From contig NZ_LWQU01000136.1 of assembly GCF_001650635.1 (NCBI RefSeq), positions 1 to 38,685 of the forward strand: a stretch of 38,685 bases of DNA, written 5' to 3'. This DNA is from Magnetospirillum moscoviense. GTDB lineage: Bacteria > Pseudomonadota > Alphaproteobacteria > Rhodospirillales > Magnetospirillaceae. How positions within the stretch are numbered: position 1 is the first letter of the stretch; every line of letters begins with the position of its first letter. The position numbers were made by a program, and so were the translations under genes. The notes under the pieces are model-generated. The model made no database searches and had not been told where the DNA came from. It was given only the letters and a program-made list of their open reading frames with translations. Below are positions 31,063 to 38,685 of the stretch, one piece after another.

Positions 31063-31828
31063 GCCACGACCGCCCCAGCCCCACAAGCCCCCGCGCGAGG
31101 ACACCGAGAAGATCGCCGGCCTGCCGGCGGTGGCGGCCCTGTTCGCCCACGATCCCGCCCTGGTGCTGCGGCTGTTCTTCGACGAGCGCTATAAGGCCCA
31201 GGCCGCCCCCTTCTGCAAGGTCCTGGCGGCAGCCCGCAAACCCTATCGCCAGGTGGCCACCGAGGAACTGACCAAGATCGCCGGCAGCCCCTTGCATGGC
31301 GGCATCATCGCCGTGGTCCGGCCCCGGGCCGTGCCCTTGTTCGACCCGCAGGCCGCCAAGGGCTGGGCGGCGGCCGGCCAGCCGCTGCTGATCCTGGACG
31401 GGGTCGGCAACCCGCATAATCTGGGGGCGATTGCCCGCACCATGGCCTTCTTCGGCCTGAAACATCTGGTGCTGTCCGATCATTCCGGCCAGGCAATGCC
31501 GTCGGAAGCGGCCTGGCGGGTGGCTGAGGGCGGGCTGGAATGGCTGGATGTCAGCCGCGCCAAGGACCTGCCCCGGGTCTTGAAGCTTTTGTCGGCCCAT
31601 TACCGGGTCATCGGCACGGCGCTGGGCGACCACCGCCCCGTAGATGAGGTTTTATCGAAGAAAACCAAGCCGATAGCGCTTGTTCTTGGCAATGAAGAGG
31701 AAGGCCTGCCGGCCGCCACCCAGGCCGCCTGCGGCGAGCTTTTGACCATTCCGGGGGCGGGCCGGGTACAATCCTTGAACGTCGCCGCCACCGCCGCCAT
31801 CCTGATCAGCCGATTGGCATTGATTTGA
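31061..31828 (+). CDS. TrmH/SpoU family RNA methyltransferase
   Basis: A 255-aa SPOUT-class methyltransferase putting a 2'-O-methyl group on tRNA or rRNA. Family motifs are [17 protein letters not shown] (motif 1), [11 protein letters not shown] (motif 2) and [19 protein letters not shown] (motif 3). The N-terminal part ([13 protein letters not shown] through [11 protein letters not shown]) is the L30e-like substrate domain. The start at 31061 is chosen by conservation of the N terminus; the frame is open up to 31001, so a longer form starting MFNRIRRG is possible. Divergent from the pseudouridine synthase. Confidence 0.9.
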   Translation: MPRPPQPHKPPREDTEKIAGLPAVAALFAHDPALVLRLFFDERYKAQAAPFCKVLAAARKPYRQVATEELTKIAGSPLHGGIIAVVRPRAVPLFDPQAAKGWAAAGQPLLILDGVGNPHNLGAIARTMAFFGLKHLVLSDHSGQAMPSEAAWRVAEGGLEWLDVSRAKDLPRVLKLLSAHYRVIGTALGDHRPVDEVLSKKTKPIALVLGNEEEGLPAATQAACGELLTIPGAGRVQSLNVAATAAILISRLALI

Positions 31829-31889
31829 CCCCGCCTGCCCTGGCATGGTCGGGGCCAACCCTTCCCCCTTCGTTCGAAAGGAACAGCCC

Positions 31890-32210
31890 ATGTCGTCCCA
31901 GGTCCGCGCTTCCCACATCTTGTTGATGTACAAGGGCTCGATGCGCTCGCAGGCCGAACGGTCCAAGGAAGAGGCGCTGGCCGCCATCAAGTCGTTCCAG
32001 GACGATCTGAATGACGGCGCCGATTTCGGCCAGATCGCCCGGCAGTTTTCCGACTGCCCGTCGGGCGAGGAAGGCGGCGATCTGGGCCGTTTCGGTCGCG
32101 GCATGATGGTGCCGGAATTCGAGGAAGCCGCCTTCTCGATGCAGCCCGGCGAAGTGTCGGACGTCATCGAGACGCCGTTCGGCTTCCACCTGATCCAGCG
32201 CACCGAGTAG
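31890..32210 (+). CDS. Parvulin-type peptidyl-prolyl isomerase
   Basis: A 106-aa single-domain rotamase of the parvulin family with ASHILLMYKGS near the N terminus, the F-S-CPS--GGDLG-F-RG-MVPEFE-AAF core and FGFHLIQRTE at the end, as in human Pin1's catalytic domain. No signal peptide, so cytoplasmic. AAGGAA precedes the start. The downstream nucleoside deoxyribosyltransferase gene begins four bases after the stop. Confidence 0.92.
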   Translation: MSSQVRASHILLMYKGSMRSQAERSKEEALAAIKSFQDDLNDGADFGQIARQFSDCPSGEEGGDLGRFGRGMMVPEFEEAAFSMQPGEVSDVIETPFGFHLIQRTE

Positions 32211-32214
32211 TCCG

Positions 32215-32730
32215 ATGGCCGAGCAGCGCCAGCGGTCGGTCTATCTGGCCGGCCCCGCCATCTTCCATCCGGCGGCGACGGTGCTGCTCGACTATCTGAA
32301 GGAAGTGTGCACCAAGCACGGCCTGATCGGCATCTCGCCGGTCGATGGCCTGGCCGAGCTTGGCACCCTGGAGGCCGACAAGCGCGCCGCCTTCATCCGC
32401 CAGTCCAACATCGACAAGATCCGCGCGGCCGACATGGTCATCGTCTGCATCTCGCCGTTTCGCGGCCCCGGGGCCGATGCCGGCTCGGCGTGGGAAATGG
32501 GCTATGCCGAGGCGCTGGGCAAGCCGGTGATCGCCTGGAGCGAGGAAATCCAGCCCTATCTGTCGCGGGTCCCGCACGACCGCGACGAGGACGGCCGCAT
32601 CTTCTGCCTGCAGCACGGCATGCAGGTCGAGGATTTCGGCCTGGTCGACAATCTGATGCTGGCGGCCGGCCCGATCCCGGTGCAGCCCGACTTCGAATCG
32701 GCCGTCCGCCTGGCCGCCCAACAGGCCTGA
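32215..32730 (+). CDS. Nucleoside 2-deoxyribosyltransferase-like protein
   Basis: A 171-aa protein of the NDT fold, which breaks or exchanges the N-glycosidic bond of deoxynucleosides or nucleotides. SVYLAGPAIF is the phosphate/sugar loop, ADMVIVCISPFRGPGADAGSAWEMGYAEALGKPVIAW carries the nucleophile E94, and D-NLMLA near the end contributes to the active site. Substrate cannot be told. It is the last core gene before the island. Confidence 0.88.
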   Translation: MAEQRQRSVYLAGPAIFHPAATVLLDYLKEVCTKHGLIGISPVDGLAELGTLEADKRAAFIRQSNIDKIRAADMVIVCISPFRGPGADAGSAWEMGYAEALGKPVIAWSEEIQPYLSRVPHDRDEDGRIFCLQHGMQVEDFGLVDNLMLAAGPIPVQPDFESAVRLAAQQA

Positions 32731-32762
32731 CCGTGCCGCGCGACGGATGTCAATACTAGGTT

Positions 32763-32930
32763 GACGCCGTCACCACGCCGAAAACCGCGCCGGTCAATTG
32801 GCATTGCGCCCGCTGCGGCGCGCTGATCACCCGCCAGGACTGGGCCATCGTCATGAACGATGCCCACGAGCATGTGGTGTTCAACCCGGCCGGTCTGGTG
32901 TTTCGGATCGTCTGTTTCTCCCAGGCGCCA
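32763..32930 (+). pseudogene. Fragment of a cereblon-like (CULT domain) gene
   Basis: The frame from 32763 reads WHCARCGALITRQDW, then HEHVVFNPAG and VFRIVCFSQA, the first half of a CULT domain: the first CxxC zinc pair and the HEHV-FNPAG strand are as in the small bacterial cereblon homologues known from Magnetospirillum gryphiswaldense. The second half, with the second CxxC and the tri-tryptophan ligand pocket, is absent; at about 32930 the sequence becomes recombinase in another frame. There is no ATG, GTG or TTG start in this frame after the TAG at 32757, and ATG 32746 is in another frame, so the start is broken too. Confidence 0.75.
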
Positions 32931-33976
32931 GCGTCGGCGGTCGCCAGCGACGCATCACTATCGGCAGCTACCCCGACTGGTCGGTGGCCGCCGCCCGCAC
33001 CGAGGCCGGCAACCTGAAGCGGGAAGTGGACCTTGGCAATGACCCCATGGGCGAGCGCCATGCCGACCGCGCCGCCCCCACCATGCGCGACCTGTGGGAC
33101 CGCTACAAGCGCGACCACCTGCCGCGCAAGGCCGCCCGCTCCCAGGCCGACGAAACAATGATGTGGGAAAAGCTGGTGCTGCCCATCCTGGGCAAGCACA
33201 AGGTGACGGACGTCACCCATACCGACATCGAGGCCCTGCACCGCGACATCACCACCCAGCGCGGCACGCCGGTGCGGGCCAACCGCGTCATCGAGGTGGT
33301 GCGCCGCGCCTTCAATCTGGCGACCCGCTGGGAATGGGTGGAGAAGAACCCCGCCTCGGGCCAGCAGCGTAATCCGGAAGAGAAACGCCAGCGCTATCTG
33401 TCGCCCGAGGAACTGTCCCGGCTATCGACGGCGCTCGAAGCCCACCACGAGCCGATCTCGGCCGACGCCATCCGCATGCTGATGCTGACCGGCGCCCGCA
33501 AGAGCGAGGTACTGGAGGCCACCTGGGAGATGTTCGACCTGGATGCCGGGGTGTGGACCAAGCCCAGCGCCCACACCAAGCAGCGGAAGGAACACCGGGT
33601 GCCGGTCTCGGCCAATGCCCTGACGCTGCTGAAGCGGATTAGGGAAACCGCCGACGGGCCATACGTCTTCCCCGGCAAGGGCGGCGACCATCCGCTCACC
33701 GACGTCAAGCGATCTTGGGCGGCAGTGTGCAAGGTGGCAGGCATCACCGGCGCCCGCATCCACGACCTCCGCCATTCCTTTGCCTCACTGCTGGCCAGCG
33801 GCGGTGTCTCACTGCCGATGATCGGCGCCATGCTAGGCCACACCCAGGTGCAGACCACCCAACGTTACGCCCATCTTTACGACGAACCGCTGCGGGCCGC
33901 CGCCGACCATGTCGGCAAGGCCATCGACATGGCGGGAAAGAAGAGCCCGCCCGAGAAAAGCGGAAAATCGGTGTAA
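32798..33976 (+). CDS. Tyrosine recombinase/integrase, N-terminally truncated
   Basis: Recombinase homology begins at VGGRQRRITIGSYPDW (about 32933) and runs to the end; the preceding 45 codons only overlap the CULT fragment in another frame. The core-binding domain (MRDLWDRYKRDHLPRKA onward) and the catalytic domain are intact: R234 in TGARKSE, H322 and R325 in HDLRH, H348 in GHTQVQ and Y357 in QRYAH. What is missing is the first about 70 residues with the arm-binding domain and the normal start, so strand exchange chemistry may be possible but proper attachment is doubtful. ATG 33047 is a possible internal start. Likely the integrase of the island. Confidence 0.8.
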   Translation: MALRPLRRADHPPGLGHRHERCPRACGVQPGRSGVSDRLFLPGASVGGRQRRITIGSYPDWSVAAARTEAGNLKREVDLGNDPMGERHADRAAPTMRDLWDRYKRDHLPRKAARSQADETMMWEKLVLPILGKHKVTDVTHTDIEALHRDITTQRGTPVRANRVIEVVRRAFNLATRWEWVEKNPASGQQRNPEEKRQRYLSPEELSRLSTALEAHHEPISADAIRMLMLTGARKSEVLEATWEMFDLDAGVWTKPSAHTKQRKEHRVPVSANALTLLKRIRETADGPYVFPGKGGDHPLTDVKRSWAAVCKVAGITGARIHDLRHSFASLLASGGVSLPMIGAMLGHTQVQTTQRYAHLYDEPLRAAADHVGKAIDMAGKKSPPEKSGKSV

Positions 33977-34050
33977 TCGGCAGCGGGTGGTTTCAATCCG
34001 CGCCACAGCGCGCTATCGTCTTACCAATCACTGATCGATGGGAACCGGCC

Positions 34051-34269
34051 ATGCCGACAAAGGATATCGCCACCCTCTCAAGCAAATTCCAGATCTCCAT
34101 CCCCAAGGCTGTGCGGACGGCGCGGCACTGGGAAGCTGGACAGGTATTCGCCTTCATCCCCAAGGGCGAGGGAGTGATGCTGGTGCCGGTTCCGAAACCC
34201 GAAGAGCTGTTCGGACTGGCGCGGGGAGCCAATCCGGAAGACTACCGTGATCACACTGACCGGTTCTGA
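34051..34269 (+). CDS. VapB-type antitoxin (AbrB/SpoVT fold)
   Basis: A 72-aa protein with the swapped-hairpin AbrB fold: SSKFQISIPKAVRTARHWEAGQVFAFIPKGEGVMLVPVP. The C-terminal 25 residues (ELFGLARGANPEDYRDHTDRF) would bind and block the toxin. GGGAA precedes the ATG. The stop overlaps the toxin start as TGATG, so the antitoxin is made first and the pair is coupled; such pairs usually repress their own promoter, which would lie in 33977-34050. Confidence 0.88.
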   Translation: MPTKDIATLSSKFQISIPKAVRTARHWEAGQVFAFIPKGEGVMLVPVPKPEELFGLARGANPEDYRDHTDRF

Positions 34270-34664
34270 TGCGGCCCATGATGCGCATCGTCGATACCTC
34301 GGCCTGGATCGAATGCCTGATCGGCTCGCCGGTGGGAACCGCTCTGACCAGCCAGTTGCCGGGTCGTGGCGACTGGCTGGTCCCGACCATCGTGCAATTG
34401 GAACTCGCCAAATGGCTGACGCGAGAAGTGGGCGAGGACAAGGCCGATCAGGTGATCGCGTTCACCGAGACCTGCGTCGTCATCGATCTCGACACCACCA
34501 TCGCCTTGTCGGCGGCGGATTTGTGTGCTCGCCACCGGCTGGCGACGGCAGACGCAATCATCTATGCCTCTGCCCTCGCCCACGGTGCCGACCTGCTCAC
34601 CTGCGACCAGCATTTCGATGGCTTGCCGGGCGTCCGGTACGTATCCAAGATCGCCCCCCGATAA
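34269..34664 (+). CDS. VapC-type PIN domain toxin RNase
   Basis: A 131-aa PIN ribonuclease. The four acidic residues of the metal site are D9 (IVDTSAWIE), E45 (QLELAKW), D95 (ATADAIIYASA) and D113 (LLTCDQHF), all present, so it should be active. VapC toxins cut tRNA or rRNA when released. The start may also be ATG 34278 or 34281, giving the common MRIVDTS start. Genomic islands often use such modules for stability. Confidence 0.9.
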   Translation: MRPMMRIVDTSAWIECLIGSPVGTALTSQLPGRGDWLVPTIVQLELAKWLTREVGEDKADQVIAFTETCVVIDLDTTIALSAADLCARHRLATADAIIYASALAHGADLLTCDQHFDGLPGVRYVSKIAPR

Positions 34665-34739
34665 TCAGGAAGACGACCGCATGGCCAGCCGAGCCCTGCC
34701 CCTCCGATGGCGGACCCTGCAAGACATTGCCGACGTTCT

Positions 34740-34881
34740 GATCTGGCGAACCATCTGGCAATCACGCTGCCAAGCCGACATCGCCATTGGCCGATACATC
34801 GACGGATTCTATAATCCCGTCAGGCGACATTCCGCCCTGGGATTTAAAAGCCCATGCCGCTTCGAGGCCGAAGCCGCATAA
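34740..34881 (+). pseudogene. C-terminal remnant of an IS3-family transposase
   Basis: The frame ends with ADIAIGRYIDGFYNPVRRHS and ALGFKSPCRFEAEAA, the conserved end of OrfB transposases of the IS3 family (YI--FYN--RRHSALG--SP--FE). The catalytic DDE part is gone; upstream residues from about 34681 are only weakly similar. No inverted repeat ends are visible. Confidence 0.85.
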
Positions 34882-34952
34882 ACGGAGAAACGCTCTCCAC
34901 TCTTTCCGGGCAAGTCCAGGGGGAGCGCGACAGACAGTGGAAAGATTGCCCC

Positions 34953-35906
34953 ATGTGCGCCGAGTACATACCAGCCAAACCATCACGCAGCCGACGGAGC
35001 TGGGATGATCTCCGCGCGGTTGAGCGTGACTATTTTCTGATGGCGGCATTCGGCGGACCGTCCGAATGGCAGACAGTCATGGAAAACCTTGATCTTGACC
35101 GGGTAGAGGCTGCTCGCATCGCCAATGCCATGTCTCCCCTAGCCCAGCCACCGAAGTCAATTGAGGAGCGCAGTCAGCGAGAGCAGGACGCGTTGACATT
35201 CCTAGCCAATCGCCCTTTGGGCTCTGCATTGAAGGAAGCCATTGGACGGCGTGACGGAAGTCTGGATATGCCCATAGAGGAGCCTGCGGCGCAGTTCCGG
35301 GCGAGAGGTGGGGCGCCACCTGATGTTCGAACAAGTCCTTTCTATCACCCCACCAATGAGATGCGGCCTCGATACGGCCATGAAGGCCATAGTCTGCGCG
35401 GCGGCGTCATGGCGACCTTGGAAACGGCCCTTAAAGCTGCGCGAAATGCCAGCTACCACATGTTACGCGCCCTTTCCGGGATTTCGAAAAGACATCTCCT
35501 GCCTCGCATTAAAGCTATTGGCGGCGCCATTCGGACGGGCGCTGGGGAGACGTTCAGCACCGTAGCGACCCGCATGGGAATCACGAGGTCGATCCCGCTC
35601 ACGAGTATGGCTGCCGAGAACTGCGATGGCATTACGCCCACTTCAGATCAAGATCTACGGGAAGCATCGGTCGAACGCTGGCGCCAAATGGGAGAAACCA
35701 TTAAGGCCATGACCGTTGCTTCTGCTCTACGCGGCTACCCACCCGCTCTCGAATTCATCCGGATCATCGCACCGGACATGGGGCCTTTCGATGATTCGAA
35801 GATACGGGTTTCTCCGAGACGCTATCGCCATATCCAAGGCGCCCTTAAACGCGGCGATTCTCTATTCTACAGGGCCTATCGATGGGCTTTTCCGCCCGAA
35901 GGCTAG
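34953..35906 (+). CDS. Hypothetical protein of the island
   Basis: A 317-aa protein, not recognised. It starts CAEYIPAKPSRSRRSWDDLRAVERDYFLMAAFGG, has a helical N-terminal third (WQTVMENLDLDRVEAARIANAM), a Pro/Arg-rich loop near residue 150, and a basic C-terminal part ending RRYRHIQGALKRGDSLFYRAYRWAFPPEG. No signal peptide or clear membrane segment. The frame is open up to 34854, but that part overlaps the transposase remnant, so ATG 34953 is preferred. Its GC content is visibly lower than the core genes, a sign of transfer. Confidence 0.6.
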   Translation: MCAEYIPAKPSRSRRSWDDLRAVERDYFLMAAFGGPSEWQTVMENLDLDRVEAARIANAMSPLAQPPKSIEERSQREQDALTFLANRPLGSALKEAIGRRDGSLDMPIEEPAAQFRARGGAPPDVRTSPFYHPTNEMRPRYGHEGHSLRGGVMATLETALKAARNASYHMLRALSGISKRHLLPRIKAIGGAIRTGAGETFSTVATRMGITRSIPLTSMAAENCDGITPTSDQDLREASVERWRQMGETIKAMTVASALRGYPPALEFIRIIAPDMGPFDDSKIRVSPRRYRHIQGALKRGDSLFYRAYRWAFPPEG

Positions 35907-35958
35907 TGATGGAACCAATACGGAAAGTCGCCCCGATGCCGGGGCAGATGCCGACTGA

Positions 35959-36072
35959 CTATCGTTTGCGCAAGACGTGCCTGCGGAGACGCGCATAGGT
36001 CATCCAATGGCAGAAGTTGAGAATCTCGCTCGCGAGCATGCGAAGAAAGTCATCTTTCAGACACAGAGGCAT
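35959..36072 (-). CDS. Candidate 37-aa protein
   Basis: A minus-strand frame encodes a 37-residue peptide with a hydrophobic-basic pattern (LRMLASEILNFCHWMTYARLRRHVLRKR region). The ATG is preceded by a very strong purine run, GGGGAGGGGG, at good distance, and the frame is open 14 codons further up to a second ATG. The 300-bp gap 35907-36205 otherwise holds only hairpins (GCCCCG-ATGC-CGGGGC near 35930-35945 and CCGTCA-TTC-TGACGG at 36164-36178). Function unknown; it may be chance. Confidence 0.3.
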   Translation of the reverse strand: MPLCLKDDFLRMLASEILNFCHWMTYARLRRHVLRKR

Positions 36073-36205
36073 GGAACCCCCTCCCCGATATATGCATTCA
36101 GCCGTAGGTTTCATTGCCACAATAATATCCGACGATACCGCAAGTGAAGGGCCAGTTCCTCCCCCGTCATTCTGACGGACCGGAGTGGCAGGATAGTTGG
36201 ATCAC

Positions 36206-37369
36206 TCAGAAATTTTCCATGATCTTGGCCTTCTGACCGTCGTAGTCGGCCTGGCTGATCAGGCCCTCATCGAGGGCGGCCTTCAGCTTTCTCAGGCGAT
36301 TGATCGGATCGTCGTCTCGGTTGGCAACCACCGGCTTGGAGCGATCAGAAGGAATGGGAACGGCAGGCTTCGGCCGGGCATTGGGAATGATATTTGGCGC
36401 TCCACTGGACACCCGATAGAGAAGCCACCTCAGACCTCCGGTTACCGGGCTCATGTCCAGCCCTGCGGCCGCAGATAAAATCGCCTTGATCGACGGTATG
36501 CGGATGGAATTCGATTCGCATGCCAGTGCAAGCCGTGCCGTCCAATCGCGGACGTAAAGGTCATCGAAGGCTGATAGCCGTTGGAACAGTTCCGAGCCCT
36601 GCGGATTGAGGAAATCCGACCGGGTGAAGATGAGGTTCTCGCCACTGTGGCAATGCTTGAGCAGACCGGGATCGAACACCAAGGCCCGCAGCGACAGTTG
36701 CATCACCAGCATGGAGAAGTGATCCAGCGTCGCATCGAAATGCGTCTCGTTGCGTTCGGGGTGCTGGAAATTGATGCTGCCGAGCAAGGTGCAGGGCAGC
36801 CCGCTCAGTTCAGGAAGATACATGGAATCGTAATCGATCAGCTTCAGCCGACCATCCGGTCCGATCAGAATGTTGTCGTGTTTAAGGTCGCCATGGGCGA
36901 CGCCACGGTTCAGCAGATCCAGGCAAAGCCGCGCCCAGGCCCGGCTCAAGCCTGCGATGCCGCCGCGCTTGTCGCTATCGCACAGGGTCTGGACCAAGGC
37001 GCCGATGGTGCGGCCTGCGATCCACGGCATGCTGATGACGGGGTAATCGCCGTGCTTGGCGATGGACGACGTCACGTAGAGTTCGTCGCGGTGAAACCGG
37101 AGCGGAACCATATAGGGCGAGCCGCTGGCGGCGACGAAGCCGGCGATGGCTTGGTAGCGGCGCTCCAGATCGGGAAGATCACGGATGAAGCACTTGATCG
37201 CCAAGAGCGATCCCTCGGAATCGGTGACCCGAAACACCCCGGCGAAGTTTCCGGCGAGAAACTGCGGGTGGCCTCGGGCATCCTTGAACGGTGTCACCTG
37301 TAGAGTGGCGAACCGGGCCTTGGCGTTGGAGAGTGCCGCCTTGTAGTCCGCCAATACGGGGAACGTCAC
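36206..37369 (-). CDS. Ser/Thr protein kinase-like protein with C-terminal SHOCT-like segment
   Basis: A 387-aa protein. The kinase fold (about 20-300) has K59 in AIKCF, the catalytic loop HGDLKHDNIL (D161, N166) and LIDYDS, where DYD replaces the DFG metal motif (D179). There is no obvious APE motif, as in the atypical kinases of TerY-P/YegI-type modules. After a Pro/Arg linker, residues about 353-387 (DPINRLRKLKAALDEGLISQADYDGQKAKIMENF region) form a SHOCT-like helical hairpin, often an oligomerisation or targeting element. The start is GTG in a GTGA overlap with the vWA gene, so the two are made together. Confidence 0.82.
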   Translation of the reverse strand: MTFPVLADYKAALSNAKARFATLQVTPFKDARGHPQFLAGNFAGVFRVTDSEGSLLAIKCFIRDLPDLERRYQAIAGFVAASGSPYMVPLRFHRDELYVTSSIAKHGDYPVISMPWIAGRTIGALVQTLCDSDKRGGIAGLSRAWARLCLDLLNRGVAHGDLKHDNILIGPDGRLKLIDYDSMYLPELSGLPCTLLGSINFQHPERNETHFDATLDHFSMLVMQLSLRALVFDPGLLKHCHSGENLIFTRSDFLNPQGSELFQRLSAFDDLYVRDWTARLALACESNSIRIPSIKAILSAAAGLDMSPVTGGLRWLLYRVSSGAPNIIPNARPKPAVPIPSDRSKPVVANRDDDPINRLRKLKAALDEGLISQADYDGQKAKIMENF

Positions 37370-38286
37370 TGTTCGAACTCCGTGGTCCGAGCGTGTGACG
37401 AAGCCTCGGCGGCTTGGTTAAAAACGATGGCCGGCCGGGTGCCGATATCGAGCAGTTTGACCAGAGCGATGGCATCGGCATTGAATGCCATGCCGCGCAG
37501 GGTCGGCGTGGTCTTCAGATCGCGCTCGAACAGTTCGCAGATGATGGCACGATGGCGGCCCGACAACTCGCTCGACATCTCGAACAGCAGGCGGGCATAG
37601 GTGTCGTCAGGCAGTTGGCCTGCGCTGGACGGGAACACCACCGGCGCGTCGTCGCCGCCGGATATATGGCAGTTCATCAGCAGGACGTGGCCGTCATTGG
37701 TCTTCAGCCCGGTCAACCGTCGGGCGGTCGCCAGAAGTTCTTCATCGCTGTCCACATCGTTGGCCATGCCGTCAGTAATGTTGATGACGGCCGGGGGGAA
37801 TGACCCGGGGTTTGCGGAAATCCAGGGTTCCAGGATCGACTGCGCCAAGCGCAGCGCCCCGTTCATCGGGGTGCTTTCCACCGCCACCGGCGCCACCCAA
37901 CGGGAAACTGCCACCCTTTCGACCACCGGCTGTCCGCGAACCATGATGGTGGTTTCTTCCTCGATGGTATCGGCGTTCTCCGCCACCTCGGAGATGGGCA
38001 CCAAGCTGCGCCCGGCAAGGTTCCCCAGCCAGCAGAACTCGGCACGGTTGGTGCGCCCATAGCCGATGACGCCGATGTCGAAATAGTCCCGGACACCTTC
38101 ATCACGCATACAGCGGTTGATCAGTTCGTCGAGGGTTCGGTTGAGCGCATCCGCTACCACCTGGGCCCGACTGATCGTCTGGCCGCTATCATCGACACCG
38201 AAGGTGGTGTTCATGGATTTGGATTGATCCACCAGAAAGATAAAGGCGCCGCGCTGGTCGCGGCTGATTTCCTGTGAATAGGCCAC
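37366..38286 (-). CDS. von Willebrand factor A domain protein
   Basis: A 306-aa protein: the vWA fold starts GAFIFLVDQSKSM, with the MIDAS motif D20-x-S22-x-S24, a Thr/Ser in ESTPMNGAL and the second Asp in NITDGMAND, so it can bind a metal and through it a partner. Residues about 60-110 include a long insert (GRTNRAEFCWLG, EETTIMVRG). No signal peptide. The start is GTG with AGGAG eight bases upstream. It comes first in the operon with the kinase, the arrangement of YegL (vWA) and YegI (kinase) or TerY-P-type stress modules; the PP2C phosphatase of those modules is missing here. Confidence 0.85.
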   Translation of the reverse strand: MAYSQEISRDQRGAFIFLVDQSKSMNTTFGVDDSGQTISRAQVVADALNRTLDELINRCMRDEGVRDYFDIGVIGYGRTNRAEFCWLGNLAGRSLVPISEVAENADTIEEETTIMVRGQPVVERVAVSRWVAPVAVESTPMNGALRLAQSILEPWISANPGSFPPAVINITDGMANDVDSDEELLATARRLTGLKTNDGHVLLMNCHISGGDDAPVVFPSSAGQLPDDTYARLLFEMSSELSGRHRAIICELFERDLKTTPTLRGMAFNADAIALVKLLDIGTRPAIVFNQAAEASSHARTTEFEQ

Positions 38287-38613
38287 GGATCACGTCTCCT
38301 GTGGTTGAGCACCGTTACGATTTTCGCTGGAGGGGATATCTGCCGACGAAATCAGTTCACATCCGGAGCCTTGATCATGGAACAACCGGAGGCCCTGAAT
38401 CTCACGCGCTATCACTTTAGCAAAGACTATGGCTCCATCAAATTATTGGACAAAACAGCATGACGCGCTGACGGCAAAAGTGCGAATATGAGAGTGATTA
38501 TTAACTTCTCTTGGTACTGACGTATTGTTATCCGCTTGCAGACTATTGTCGAGCAGGCTCTTTTGTGCAACAAGACATGTATGTATTTATCTCTTTCCCA
38601 GAGGAGTTAGGTT
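38287..38613. other. Intergenic region between divergent genes
   Basis: A 327-bp AT-rich spacer (low GC for the window) between the start of the vWA operon and the start of the edge gene. It must hold both promoters; no near-consensus -35/-10 pair could be assigned with confidence, and no clear repeat or RNA gene was found. Confidence 0.4.
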
Positions 38614-38685
38614 ATGGCAGCACAGATGGCAACAGGTATGGCTGGTGGGACCGCCGCGAACGCCGCAGCTCCCGCGGCTGGCGGC
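38614..38685 (+). CDS. Partial gene for an Ala/Gly-rich protein (N terminus)
   Basis: ATG at 38614 is preceded by GAGGAG at 38601-38606, a strong ribosome site. The 24 residues seen are almost only Ala, Gly, Met and Thr (MAAQMATGMAGG and similar). The rest lies beyond the window. No family can be named. Confidence 0.6.
   Translation, partial: MAAQMATGMAGGTAANAAAPAAGG

Larger units (their letters stand above)
32731..38286. mobile_element. Decayed genomic island with recombinase, VapBC and vWA-kinase genes
   Basis: From the end of the deoxyribosyltransferase gene to the vWA gene the content changes to accessory functions: a CULT gene fragment, a truncated tyrosine recombinase, a toxin-antitoxin pair, a transposase tail, an orphan gene with lower GC, and the vWA-kinase operon. 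No flanking direct repeats are visible by eye, so the borders are approximate. Confidence 0.6.

Noticed and set aside
38550-38580. Possible sigma-54 promoter before the edge gene (AGGCTC...GTGCAA)
   Set aside because: The spacing between the GG and GC elements is nine, not ten, and the flanking bases do not match the consensus.

Overview
The window looks like a chromosome segment of a high-GC alphaproteobacterium of the Rhodospirillaceae, most likely Magnetospirillum or a close relative. The protein families and codon use fit, and there is a fragment of a cereblon-like CULT-domain gene, a small family best known in bacteria from Magnetospirillum gryphiswaldense. The genus is an inference, not proven.

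Region 1 (1 to about 18.89 kb) is the late half of a T7-like (podovirus-type) prophage, all on the + strand. The order is a P-loop primase/helicase-like ATPase, a repeat-rich spacer, terminase small and large subunits, portal, a Bbp19-like small protein, scaffold, major capsid, two small proteins, two tail tube (gp11/gp12-like) proteins, three internal virion proteins (gp14/15/16-like), a GH19 endolysin and a holin. Many genes overlap by ATGA or TGATG. It ends at the 3' end of a tRNA-Lys gene, a typical integration site. Notable points are a cluster of eight exact 10-bp repeats beside the replication gene, a structured spacer before the capsid gene, a probable toxin-type nuclease domain inside the last internal virion protein, and no tail fibre or spike gene.

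Region 2 (18.89 to 32.73 kb) is core chromosome. It holds tRNA-Lys with its promoter and terminator; gyrA, coaD and two cyclophilin genes in one minus-strand run; ssb; an unrecognised 388-aa protein; an outer-membrane barrel protein; a periplasmic thioredoxin-like protein; uvrA; a 60-aa small protein; a REP-like palindromic repeat; a divergent rRNA pseudouridine synthase / TrmH-type methyltransferase pair whose start codons share CATG; a parvulin; and a nucleoside 2-deoxyribosyltransferase-like protein.

Region 3 (32.73 to 38.3 kb) looks like a decayed genomic island. A CULT gene fragment is joined directly to a tyrosine recombinase that lacks its N-terminal domain. A VapBC module, an IS3-type transposase tail, an unrecognised gene and a minus-strand operon of a von Willebrand A protein and a Ser/Thr-kinase-like protein with a C-terminal SHOCT-like segment follow. 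The last pair resembles the vWA and kinase parts of YegLKI/TerY-P-type modules without the phosphatase. An Ala/Gly-rich gene begins at the right edge.

The strongest leads for something new are the repeat array at 1.96-2.24 kb, the nuclease-bearing virion protein, and the vWA-kinase pair in the island.
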